NCBI RefSeq assembly: GCF_030268065.1
Contig: NZ_BSDD01000006.1
Coordinates: 62,001 to 126,000 of the forward strand
Direction: 5' to 3'
DNA: 64,000 nucleotides
Source: Geothrix rubra
GTDB lineage: Bacteria; Acidobacteriota; Holophagae; Holophagales; Holophagaceae
Shown in pieces: positions 9,345-17,174 of this stretch; the stretch's first letter is position 1, and each line of letters opens with the position of its first letter. The position numbers and the translations under genes were made by a program. The notes under the pieces were generated by a model. That model made no database searches. It was not told the DNA's origin and saw only the letters and a list, made by a program, of their open reading frames with translations.

Positions 9345-9659
9345 ATGCGAGTCGTCCAGCAGCCCGAGCGCGACCAGTTCGACCTGGCGGCGGTGCTCTA
9401 CGCGCTGAGCGACCCCACGCGGCTGGAGCTGGTCCGGCGCCTGGCCCAGGATGGGGAGCGCGCCTGCGGGACCTTCGACGTCTGCGCCACCAAGGCCACC
9501 CTCAGCCACCACTTCAAGGTGCTCCGGGAGGCCGGGCTGATCCACACCCGCGCGGAGGGCGTCTACCGCTTCATCAGCCTGCGGAGGAGGGACCTGGACG
9601 CGCGGTTCCCCGGGCTCCTCAAGGCGGTTCTCAAGGCGGCCGGAGCCCCTGGGCGATAG
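9345..9659 (+). CDS. ArsR-family winged-helix transcriptional regulator
   Basis: The small DNA-binding repressor has 104 residues with ATG at 9345 (an upstream TTG at 9318 is possible). The winged helix spans about residues 14-80, with LSDPTRLELVRRL and the recognition helix ATLSHHFKVLREAGLI. It does not show the metal-binding ELCVCDL motif of classic ArsR. It has Cys41 and Cys47 instead, which could act as a thiol sensor, but that is inference. It is divergent from the quinone reductase with two palindromes between, so it very likely represses that gene and itself. Confidence 0.9.
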   Translation: MRVVQQPERDQFDLAAVLYALSDPTRLELVRRLAQDGERACGTFDVCATKATLSHHFKVLREAGLIHTRAEGVYRFISLRRRDLDARFPGLLKAVLKAAGAPGR

Positions 9660-9668
9660 ACTGGCGGG

Positions 9669-10937
9669 ATGGATGCAACCTTCCGCACCGTCACGTCCGA
9701 GGGCACCGAGATCCTGGTGGAGACCCTGCCGCAGGTGCGCAGCTGCGCGCTGGGGTTCTGGGTGCGCCGGGGTTCGCGCCACGAGGGCGCCGCGGAGGAG
9801 GGCCTGGCCCACTTCCTCGAGCACACAGTCTTCAAGGGCACCGAGCACTTCCCCACGCCGGACGAGCTGGCCGCGGCCACGGACCGGCTGGGGGGCCACG
9901 TGGACGCCTTCACGGGCAAGGAGGTGGCCTGCTTCTACGGCAAGGTGCTGGCGGACCAGCTGCCGGACCTGGTCCGCCTGCTGGGGGACCTGGTCACCAC
10001 GCCCCGTTTCGATCCGGAGGAGCTGGCCCGGGAGCGGAGCGTCATCCTGGAGGAGATCGCCCAGAGCGAGGACCAGCCGGACGACTGGGTGAGCGAACTG
10101 TTCTACGGGCGCTTCTGGGAGGGCTCGCCCCTGGCCCATCCCATCCTGGGTCGGCCCGAGCAGGTGGCCACCTATGGCCCCGCGGAGGCTCGGGCCTTCT
10201 TCGAGGCCACCTACCGGCCCGAGAACCTGGTGATCACCGCCGCGGGGGCCCTCGAGCCCGAGCCGCTGATGGCGCTCCTGCGCCCGGTCCTGGACCGGCT
10301 CCCGCGGGGGACGGCCCACGGCGCAGGCGGCCCCAGCACCCCCCGGCCGTTCCTCCTGAACGTCCCGCGCAAGGACCTGCAGCAGGTGAACCTGGTGCTG
10401 GGATTCCCGGCGCCTTCGCACCAGAGCGCCGACCGCGCCGCGGCCAACCTCCTGAGCCACGTGCTGGGCGGCGGGGCCGCCTCGCGGCTCTTCCTGGAGC
10501 TGCGCGAGCGCCGGGGCCTCTGCTACCAGGTGGGCAGCTACCTGAGCCCCTACGCCGACACGGGGGCCCTGCAGATCGCCGCCAGCTGCGCCGCGGCCCA
10601 GGCCCGCGAGCTGGTGCAGCGGGCCATGGCCGAGTGCGCCCGGGTGCGGGAGCGCGGCGTGGAGGCCGACGAGCTTGACCGCGCGAAGCTGCAGGCCCGA
10701 ACCAGCCTGGTCTTCAGCCAGGAATCCAGCAGCAGCCGCATGTTCAGCCTGGCCCACCAGGCCATCCACCAGGGCCGCCTGCAGAGCCTGGACGACCAGA
10801 TGGCGGAGATCGAGGCCGTCACCCTCGCGGACCTGGCGCGGGTGGCCCGCGAGCTGCTCGAGCCTGGCCGCATCGGTCTCAGCGCCCTCGGCACCCGCAG
10901 GGGCGGGGAGATCCGACCGAAGGACCTGGTGGCCTGA
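9669..10937 (+). CDS. M16 family zinc peptidase (pitrilysin-like)
   Basis: The 422-residue peptidase shows the inverted zinc motif HFLEH at residues 48-52 and the third ligand Glu128, giving HxxEH-x75-E exactly as in the M16 family. The second half (from about residue 200, PFLLNVPRKDLQQVNLVLGFPAP and RRGLCYQVGSYLSP) is the inactive M16 C-terminal domain. This matches bacterial processing-peptidase-like proteins (PqqL/YmxG type). It starts 9 bp after arsR, probably a chance neighbour. No signal peptide is visible, so it is likely cytoplasmic. Confidence 0.95.
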   Translation: MDATFRTVTSEGTEILVETLPQVRSCALGFWVRRGSRHEGAAEEGLAHFLEHTVFKGTEHFPTPDELAAATDRLGGHVDAFTGKEVACFYGKVLADQLPDLVRLLGDLVTTPRFDPEELARERSVILEEIAQSEDQPDDWVSELFYGRFWEGSPLAHPILGRPEQVATYGPAEARAFFEATYRPENLVITAAGALEPEPLMALLRPVLDRLPRGTAHGAGGPSTPRPFLLNVPRKDLQQVNLVLGFPAPSHQSADRAAANLLSHVLGGGAASRLFLELRERRGLCYQVGSYLSPYADTGALQIAASCAAAQARELVQRAMAECARVRERGVEADELDRAKLQARTSLVFSQESSSSRMFSLAHQAIHQGRLQSLDDQMAEIEAVTLADLARVARELLEPGRIGLSALGTRRGGEIRPKDLVA

Positions 10938-10938
10938 G

Positions 10939-12366
10939 TCAGAGGGCCCGGGCCATCCGGCGCACGGCTTCGGCCAGCTCGCGCTCGTCCAAAGCGGAGA
11001 ACCCGAGACGGAGGTTGGGCCTCGGGCGGTCCTGGAAGTCGAAGCGGCGGCCGGTGTAGAGGCCGACGCCCGCCTCCCGCGCCCGCGTCGCCCAGGCCTC
11101 AATGTCGATGGCAGGATCCACGGACAGCCAGAGGCTCATGCCGCCCGCCGGGAGGTCGAAGGCCACCGCCCCGCCCAGGTGGCGGCGGAGGGCCTCGGCC
11201 AGGACCTCGCGCCGGGCCTCGTAGGTCCGGCGCATCTTCCGGGCGTGGCGCTGGAGGAGCCCGTCCTCCAGCAGCTCCGCCACGGCCCGCTGGAGGACGG
11301 GGTCCCCCTGACCGTCCGTGGTGGCCCTGCGGGCCGCCAGGGCCTGGACGAGGGCCTGCGGGCCGGAGACGAAGCCGAGGCGGAGGCCCGGCGCCAGGAT
11401 CTTCGACAGGGTCCCCAGGTAGACCACCACGCCCGCCGGGTCCTCCCCGGCGAGGGGCAGCACGGGCCGGCCCTCGAAGTGGAATTCGTTGTCGTAGTCG
11501 TCCTCCAGGAGGGCGATCCGGTGGCTCGCCGCCAGTTCCAGGAGGCGCAGGCGGCGCGCCGCGCCCATGGTTACGGTGGTGGGGAACTGGTGGTGGGGGG
11601 TGAGGTAGGCGGCGCGGAGGGGACCCTTCGCCAGGGCCTCCGCCAGCGCCTCCACGCGCAGGCCCGCCGCGTCCACCGGCACGGGCACCAGCTCGGCCCC
11701 CGCGGCCCGCAGGGTGGCCCAGGCCGCGGGGTAGCCGGGATCCTCCACGGCCACGCGGTCCCCGGGGCGGATGAGGGTGCGGGCCACCAGATCCAGGGCC
11801 CCCTGGCTGCCCCCGGCCACCATCAGGCGGTCCGCGGAGACGGCCAGACCCCGCATCTCGGAGAGGAGCCGGGCCAGGGCGGCGCGGAGGCGGGGCTCGC
11901 CGCCGGGATCGCCGTAGCCCAGCAGTTCCGGGTGGCCCAGGGCCCGGCGGTAGGCCCGGGCGAGCAGCTCCGCGGGTACGAGGCGGAGGTCCGGCACCCC
12001 GCCGCCGAAATCCAGCCCTCCCTGGCCTGGGCGGAGGCGGGTGGGGGTGGGCGATGCCAGGTCGTAGCCTGGCCCTGTCCCGGTCCGGGCCCTTCCCGGC
12101 GGGGGCTCCGGCAGGCCCGGGGCCACCCGCGTGCTGCGTCGCTCGGAGACGATCCAGCCTTCGGCCTCCAGCTCCCGGTAGGCGGCCAGCACGGTATTGC
12201 GGTGGACGCCCAGGGTCGCAGCCAGGGTCCGGGAGCCGGGCAGGGCGTCCCCGGGGCGCAGCCGGCCCCGGCGGATGTCGCGCCGGACGGCCTGGGCGAT
12301 CTGCTGGAAGACCGGCTGGTGGGCCGTTCCGGACTGCAGGGCGATGGGGAAGGTCCAGGGGCGCAT
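10939..12366 (-). CDS. MocR/PdxR-type regulator (GntR HTH fused to aminotransferase)
   Basis: The 475-residue protein has an N-terminal GntR winged helix at about residues 15-75 (LPGSRTLAATLGVHRNTVLAAYREL), a linker, then a fold-type I aminotransferase domain. The PLP lysine is Lys322 in GTLSKILAPGLRLGF. Such regulators sense PLP or amino acid-PLP adducts. It is divergent from the AhpD-like/GNAT pair at 12455-13365, which is its likely target. It ends 2 bp from the M16 gene stop (convergent). Confidence 0.94.
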   Translation of the reverse strand: MRPWTFPIALQSGTAHQPVFQQIAQAVRRDIRRGRLRPGDALPGSRTLAATLGVHRNTVLAAYRELEAEGWIVSERRSTRVAPGLPEPPPGRARTGTGPGYDLASPTPTRLRPGQGGLDFGGGVPDLRLVPAELLARAYRRALGHPELLGYGDPGGEPRLRAALARLLSEMRGLAVSADRLMVAGGSQGALDLVARTLIRPGDRVAVEDPGYPAAWATLRAAGAELVPVPVDAAGLRVEALAEALAKGPLRAAYLTPHHQFPTTVTMGAARRLRLLELAASHRIALLEDDYDNEFHFEGRPVLPLAGEDPAGVVVYLGTLSKILAPGLRLGFVSGPQALVQALAARRATTDGQGDPVLQRAVAELLEDGLLQRHARKMRRTYEARREVLAEALRRHLGGAVAFDLPAGGMSLWLSVDPAIDIEAWATRAREAGVGLYTGRRFDFQDRPRPNLRLGFSALDERELAEAVRRMARAL

Positions 12367-12454
12367 GGTCTAGTTGTAATGACAGAAATGGATCTTTTCA
12401 ATGGGCCATCTTCCCCGAATCCTGGCAGCGGCCCCGTTGGCCGCCGGAGTCCCC

Positions 12455-12904
12455 ATGCGCACCTCCAAACCCCACCCCGAACTCGCCCCCAAGGGTTACC
12501 AGGGCTTCCTCCAGGTCGTCGGATACCTTCGCGCCTCGGGCCTGGAATCCGGTCTCCTCCACCTGATCGAAGTCCGGGCCTCCCAGCTGAACGGCTGCGC
12601 CTTCTGCATGGACATGCATGCCACCGCGGCCCAGGAGGGCGGCGAGTCCCAGCGGCGGCTGAACCTCCTCGCCGCCTGGCGCGAAGCGCCGCTGTTCACC
12701 CCCCGCGAGCGGGCCGCCCTGGCCTGGACCGAGGCGCTCACGGAACTGGGGCGCCACGCCGTGGACGATGCGCTCCACGCGGCCACCCGGCAGCACTTCT
12801 CCGAGCAGGAGCTGGTGGACCTGACCTACGCCATCGCCCTCATCAACGCCTGGAACCGCCTGGGCGTGGCCCTGCAGCCGGACCTGCCCGGGGTGTCCGC
12901 ATGA
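12455..12904 (+). CDS. carboxymuconolactone decarboxylase/AhpD-like protein
   Basis: The 149-residue protein is of the CMD/AhpD fold. Residues 48-55, CAFCMDMH, hold the CxxC and distal His of the alkylhydroperoxidase active site, so peroxidase activity is more likely than lactone decarboxylation. I chose the ATG at 12455, which follows GGAG closely; an in-frame ATG at 12401 lies in the likely promoter. It overlaps the following GNAT gene by 4 nt (ATGA), so they form an operon. It is divergent from the MocR regulator. Confidence 0.9.
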   Translation: MRTSKPHPELAPKGYQGFLQVVGYLRASGLESGLLHLIEVRASQLNGCAFCMDMHATAAQEGGESQRRLNLLAAWREAPLFTPRERAALAWTEALTELGRHAVDDALHAATRQHFSEQELVDLTYAIALINAWNRLGVALQPDLPGVSA

Positions 12905-13365
12905 GCGCCCCGGCCATCGCCTACCGCCAGGACCGGACGCCCGCCCTCGAGGCCATCCGGGCGCTCTACGCCGCCGCGCCCCTGCGGCGGCCCATCCACG
13001 ACCCGGCGCGCATCCGGCGGATGTTCGAGGGCTCCAACGTGGTGATCTCCGCCTACGACGGGGAGCGCCTCGTGGGACTGCTGCGCGGATGGACCGACTT
13101 CGCCTTCGACGGGTACGTCTGCGACCTGGCCGTCCACCCCGCCTACCAGAAGGCCGGGGTCGGGAGGGCGCTCCTGGACCGGGCCCTGGCCCTCGGCGAG
13201 GGCGTCCAGTGGGTGCTGCTGGCCTCCCCCATCGCGAAGGACTACTACGCCCACGTGGGCTGGGAGAAGGTGGAGAACGGCTGGAAGCTGAGCCGGGACG
13301 GATGGAATCCCGGATCCATGGAGGCCTACCAGGCCCAGCATGCGGAGCTGGCGGCGAAGGCGTGA
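12901..13365 (+). CDS. GNAT-family N-acetyltransferase
   Basis: The 154-residue acetyltransferase contains the acetyl-CoA-binding motif A, visible as CDLAVHPAYQKAGVGRALLDRAL (Q/R-x-x-G-x-G/A style) at about residues 75-97. It also has the motif B tail LASPIAKDYYAHVGWEKV. It is translationally coupled to the upstream AhpD-like gene (ATGA overlap at 12901-12904), so it probably belongs to the same MocR-controlled unit. Substrate unknown. Confidence 0.9.
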   Translation: MSAPAIAYRQDRTPALEAIRALYAAAPLRRPIHDPARIRRMFEGSNVVISAYDGERLVGLLRGWTDFAFDGYVCDLAVHPAYQKAGVGRALLDRALALGEGVQWVLLASPIAKDYYAHVGWEKVENGWKLSRDGWNPGSMEAYQAQHAELAAKA

Positions 13366-13378
13366 GGCAGCCTTCGAC

Positions 13379-15412
13379 CTACTTGGGGGGCATGGCAGTT
13401 CCCCAGTAGCAATCCCGGAACAGGGGATGGAGATCCTTGTGGGCCGCCATGGAGGCCATCTGCTCGACGGACTGGGTGGTCAGGAACTTCCAACGGAAGT
13501 TCGCGAGCAGGGACTTCATGAACACGGCGAAGGTCTTGTCGCCCATTTCCTTATGCAACGTTGCGAGTAACAGCCCCCCCTTCTCGTAGAGCAGGAAGGT
13601 GCGGGCCAGGTAGGAGCCCCGCGGGTCATTCAGCCAGCGCAGGCGGTTGGCGAAGGGGATGGGAGATTCCCCAGCATAGGGCGCGGAATCGTTCCGCCAC
13701 CGGCTCAGCAGGCCCTCGTAGGCGGAGTTGCCCTGGTTCTTCATGCTTCGGATGGCCAGCAGGGAGGCATAATTGGCGAAGGATTCCGTGATCCACTGTT
13801 CCTCGTAGGAGGGCATCTTAACCAAGTGCCCAAAATACTGGTGGGCGATCTCGTGGGCGAACCGCTGGTTGATGCCCTTGATGAAGAACTGGCTGATGAA
13901 GTCGGTGTGGCTGTTGAAGGCCTCGTTAGTAATGATCATCATCCCGGGCGGTGCCTGGCCGAAGCCCCAGGAATTCACCTGGATAATGTTGAATTCCGGG
14001 AAGGGGAACGTTTCCAGGATCGACTCGTAGTAGCGGATGGTCTGCCGGGCCAGGTTGAGGAGCTGCTCCTGGCGACCCCCGAGGTCGGCGTAGGTCGCGA
14101 TCCGTACGGTGAGCCCATCCTTGGTCTCCTCCTTGAGGGTGTAGGCCCCTGCGAAGGCGGAGAAGAACTGGACAGGCTTGTCGATGCGGACCTCGAGCAG
14201 ATTCTCACCGCCCTTCACCTCGCGGCGGACCGTGGTGCCGCAGGCGATCGGGACATCGTCCTTGGGTGTGCGAAAGGTTGCGTGGACGGTGTAAGACTGT
14301 CCCGAGAGATCGGGCTGCGGGAACCAGGGAGCAACGCCGAGCTCCCAGTAGTTGTCGCCATTGGGGTGGAGAAGGATCTGCCCGCCATATTCAAAGGTCA
14401 GGTCGAAGGGATGGCCGGCCGGTTGCGGTTGGGCCAGGGCCACGAGGATGCGGTCGTGCCGGTGGACGAATGGAAGCTCGCGGCCCTGCCCATCCAGCAC
14501 GCGCCTGACCTGATATACGCCGCGCTTGAAGGCCGGATCCAAGGTGCTGTACAGGTTTAGGGGCACCACCCTCAGGTTGTCGACACTGGCAACCAGAGTC
14601 TCCTTGACCCACAGGTCAGCCTGGCTCTTTCCGGCGTGCAGATCGATGTCGACATGGGTGAGGTTCACGGCGGCCGTCATAGGTGCCTCCCAGGACCAGC
14701 CGATGGGCTGCTCCGAGATCACCACCCGGCGGAGCCCGTTGTAGAACGTCGGCTGGTAGGGATCACCGACCATGACGAGCTGCTCCAGCATGGAATAGCC
14801 GGGGTCGTAGCTGTAGACGAAGGGCGCGTCCACTCCGGAGGCCTCCACGCGGACGGTGGGTTGCTGGGGCGCATCGGCCAAAGCCACGGCGAAGTCCTGG
14901 CCGCGGTCGCCGAGGCCATCCCGGTTGAAGAAGGCCCACTCCCGCTCGAAGTCCTTCACGGGAACTGCTCCCAGAGGCCCCTGGGGTGGCACAGGTTCCG
15001 TCCCGGCAAACCAGACCGTGAATCCGGTGAGGGCCTCGGTCAGGATCAGGCCGCCATCCGATTCAGCAAGGATGGCCTTCGAGTTGGTCTTGGTGAGGTT
15101 GTGGCCGTGATTAGACCGGAGGACGGCCCACTCCTTCGGGGAAGTCGCGGTATAGAGGAGGGATCCCCCGCCGTGGAAGTAGTAGCCCACGAGGCGGTTC
15201 TGGGACATCAATGGTGTGACGGTGCCCGTGGCGGCGACCAGCACCAGGTTCCCGACCTTGAACTGCCAGTTGCGGACCTCGGTCGCGGACCCGAATTGCG
15301 GCTGTCGGCTGTAGAGGTCCGCATGCTGGATCAGCGGGAACGTACCCTCGACGGGGCCGGTGGCCTGGAGTGCCAGTACGGCGGCAAGAAGGAAATATCC
15401 AAGTCTGAACAT
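13379..15412 (-). CDS. secreted M1-family zinc aminopeptidase-like protein
   Basis: The 677-residue protein has a clear signal peptide (MFRLGYFLLAAVLALQA). The zinc site HEIAH is at residues 520-524 and the third ligand is Glu543 in WITESF, giving HExxH-x18-E as in peptidase family M1. It has the expected downstream tyrosine region. I chose the ATG at 15412 because a GGGAAG lies upstream and the signal peptide starts there; ATGs at 15427 and 15430 are alternatives. The usual GAMEN exopeptidase motif is not obvious (PGMMIITNEAF stands near that place), so the specificity may differ from classic aminopeptidase N. Confidence 0.9.
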   Translation of the reverse strand: MFRLGYFLLAAVLALQATGPVEGTFPLIQHADLYSRQPQFGSATEVRNWQFKVGNLVLVAATGTVTPLMSQNRLVGYYFHGGGSLLYTATSPKEWAVLRSNHGHNLTKTNSKAILAESDGGLILTEALTGFTVWFAGTEPVPPQGPLGAVPVKDFEREWAFFNRDGLGDRGQDFAVALADAPQQPTVRVEASGVDAPFVYSYDPGYSMLEQLVMVGDPYQPTFYNGLRRVVISEQPIGWSWEAPMTAAVNLTHVDIDLHAGKSQADLWVKETLVASVDNLRVVPLNLYSTLDPAFKRGVYQVRRVLDGQGRELPFVHRHDRILVALAQPQPAGHPFDLTFEYGGQILLHPNGDNYWELGVAPWFPQPDLSGQSYTVHATFRTPKDDVPIACGTTVRREVKGGENLLEVRIDKPVQFFSAFAGAYTLKEETKDGLTVRIATYADLGGRQEQLLNLARQTIRYYESILETFPFPEFNIIQVNSWGFGQAPPGMMIITNEAFNSHTDFISQFFIKGINQRFAHEIAHQYFGHLVKMPSYEEQWITESFANYASLLAIRSMKNQGNSAYEGLLSRWRNDSAPYAGESPIPFANRLRWLNDPRGSYLARTFLLYEKGGLLLATLHKEMGDKTFAVFMKSLLANFRWKFLTTQSVEQMASMAAHKDLHPLFRDCYWGTAMPPK

Positions 15413-15519
15413 GAAGCGACTTCCCATCATGAAGGGTTCTGCCAAGGGTGGAGGATTCCCCACTCTACCGGATTCCCCGGCGAGATGGGATCGGGAGGGG
15501 CAACGGTACACTGGCTCCG

Positions 15520-16596
15520 ATGACGAATCCCTCCCCCATGCCCTGGGATCGCCCCGCGCCGGAGCGCGCGGGACTGCCCTCGGCCTGGTCCCTGCTGCCG
15601 GAGGACCTGGCGGCCCTGGGCTGCCCGGGCAGCGCCCTGGAGACCTTCCGGCGCCTGCACCGCCCCTGGACCTGGGAGGACGGGGCGCCGCGGCTGGGGC
15701 CCGCCATCCGGCGCTGGCTGGAGGGCGTGGCCGACCTGCGCCTGCCGGGGATCGCCGAGCGCCAGGCCTCGGGGGACGGGTCCACCAAGCTGGCGCTGGA
15801 ACTCTCCGATGGGAAGCGCATCGAGGCTGTCCACATGCCCCGGAAGGTGCGGAATCCCCGCGTCACCTACTGCATCTCCAGCCAGGTGGGCTGCGCCATG
15901 GGCTGCACCTTCTGCGCCACCGGAAGCATGGGCATCCTGCGCAACCTGCAGCCCGGCGAGATCCTGGGCCAGGTGATGACCCTCATGCGGGACCTGGGGC
16001 CGGAGCGGGGGCACGACCTGACGCTGGTCTTCATGGGCATGGGCGAGCCCCTCCACAACCTGGACCACCTGCACCGGGCCCTCCGCCTGCTCTGTCACCC
16101 CGCGGGCCTGGGCCTCTCGGCCCGGCGCATCACCGTGAGCACCTCGGGCCTGGTGTCGGGCATCGAGCGGCTGGCGGGGATGGAACCCCGGCCCCTGCTC
16201 GCCCTCAGCCTCAACGCCACCACGGACGGGGCCCGCAGCCGCACCATGCCCGTGAACCGGGTCTGGAACCTGGCCCGCCTGCGCCAGGCCCTCGACGCCT
16301 GGGGCCTGAAGCGCGGGGAGAAGTTCACCTTCGAGTACGTCCTGCTGGCGGGCGAGAACGACACGGAGGAGGACGCCGAGCGCCTGGCCGCCTGGCTGGG
16401 GGACCTGCGCCACCACCACAACCTGAACCTCATCCCCATGAACGAGCACGGCGCCAGCGCCTTCCGCGAGCCCGGCGAGGACCGCGTGCAGGCCTTCTCC
16501 GACTGGCTGAAGGCGCGCGGCTGCTTCGTCACCGTCCGCCGCAGCCGTGGCCGCGACGTCCAGGGCGCCTGCGGCCAGCTGGTGAAGGAGAAGTAG
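15520..16596 (+). CDS. rlmN: 23S rRNA (adenine-C2)-methyltransferase RlmN family (radical SAM)
   Basis: The 358-residue protein carries the radical SAM cluster motif CAMGCTFC with Cys125, Cys129 and Cys132, plus the two methyl-transfer cysteines, Cys118 (TYCISSQ) and Cys351 (GACGQL). This layout matches the RlmN/Cfr family, which methylates C2 (or C8 in Cfr) of an adenine in 23S rRNA and C2 of adenine 37 in some tRNAs. I chose the ATG at 15520. RlmN rather than Cfr is inferred from length and context. A terminator follows at once. Confidence 0.9.
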   Translation: MTNPSPMPWDRPAPERAGLPSAWSLLPEDLAALGCPGSALETFRRLHRPWTWEDGAPRLGPAIRRWLEGVADLRLPGIAERQASGDGSTKLALELSDGKRIEAVHMPRKVRNPRVTYCISSQVGCAMGCTFCATGSMGILRNLQPGEILGQVMTLMRDLGPERGHDLTLVFMGMGEPLHNLDHLHRALRLLCHPAGLGLSARRITVSTSGLVSGIERLAGMEPRPLLALSLNATTDGARSRTMPVNRVWNLARLRQALDAWGLKRGEKFTFEYVLLAGENDTEEDAERLAAWLGDLRHHHNLNLIPMNEHGASAFREPGEDRVQAFSDWLKARGCFVTVRRSRGRDVQGACGQLVKEK

Positions 16597-16607
16597 CTGT
16601 ACGCCTG

Positions 16608-16637
16608 AAAGGCGGAACACAGCGTTCCGCTTTTATC
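16608..16637 (+). terminator. rho-independent terminator after rlmN
   Basis: The stem GGCGGAAC / GTTCCGCT with a short loop is followed by TTTTATCTTT. It lies 12 bp after the rlmN stop. Confidence 0.75.
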
Positions 16638-16673
16638 TTTGCCCCGACCCATCCGCCCGTTGAATGATGGATC

Positions 16674-17129
16674 ATGCGCATCCCGGTCCACCAGCTCCCC
16701 CACGGCCTCGGCCTCGACCTGCCGGCCTATGCCACGGCCCACGCGGCGGGCATGGACCTGCGGGCGGCGATCCCGGAGGGCGAGACCTGGGAGCTGGCGC
16801 CGGGCCGGCGGCGGCTGGTGCCTACGGGGCTGGTGATGGCCATCCCCCCCGGCTTCGAGGGCCAGGTGCGGCCCCGCTCCGGCCTGGCGCTGAAACATGG
16901 GGTCACGGTGCTGAACGCCCCGGGCACCATCGACGCGGACTACCGGGGCGAGGTGCAGGTGCTCCTGGTGAATCACGGCGAAGAGCCCTTCCTCCTGCGC
17001 CGGGGGGAGCGCATCGCCCAGTTGCTGGTGGCCCCCGTCGCCGCCTGGATCTGGGTGCCCGAGCCCAGCGTGGAACTCCTGGGCGACACCGATCGAGGCG
17101 GCGGCGGCTACGGGTCCACCGGCCGATGA
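16674..17129 (+). CDS. dut: deoxyuridine 5'-triphosphate nucleotidohydrolase (dUTPase)
   Basis: The 151-residue trimeric dUTPase converts dUTP to dUMP and keeps uracil out of DNA. All the family motifs are visible: AGMDLRA (motif 1), [12 protein letters not shown] (motif 2), [13 protein letters not shown] (motif 3, with the catalytic Asp), [10 protein letters not shown] (motif 4), and the C-terminal P-loop-like arm [10 protein letters not shown] (motif 5). The length is standard. It stands alone between two terminators. Confidence 0.96.
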   Translation: MRIPVHQLPHGLGLDLPAYATAHAAGMDLRAAIPEGETWELAPGRRRLVPTGLVMAIPPGFEGQVRPRSGLALKHGVTVLNAPGTIDADYRGEVQVLLVNHGEEPFLLRRGERIAQLLVAPVAAWIWVPEPSVELLGDTDRGGGGYGSTGR

Positions 17130-17131
17130 CA

Positions 17132-17159
17132 GAAGCGCCCGGCCGGGGCCGGGCGCTTC
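17132..17159. terminator. bidirectional hairpin terminator between dut and tricorn-like gene
   Basis: A perfect 13-bp inverted repeat, GAAGCGCCCGGCC / GGCCGGGCGCTTC, with a 2-nt loop lies between two convergent genes. It is followed by TCTTC, not a long U-tract. Its place and strength suggest it ends both transcripts. Confidence 0.6.
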
Positions 17160-17174
17160 GTCTTCACGACCAGC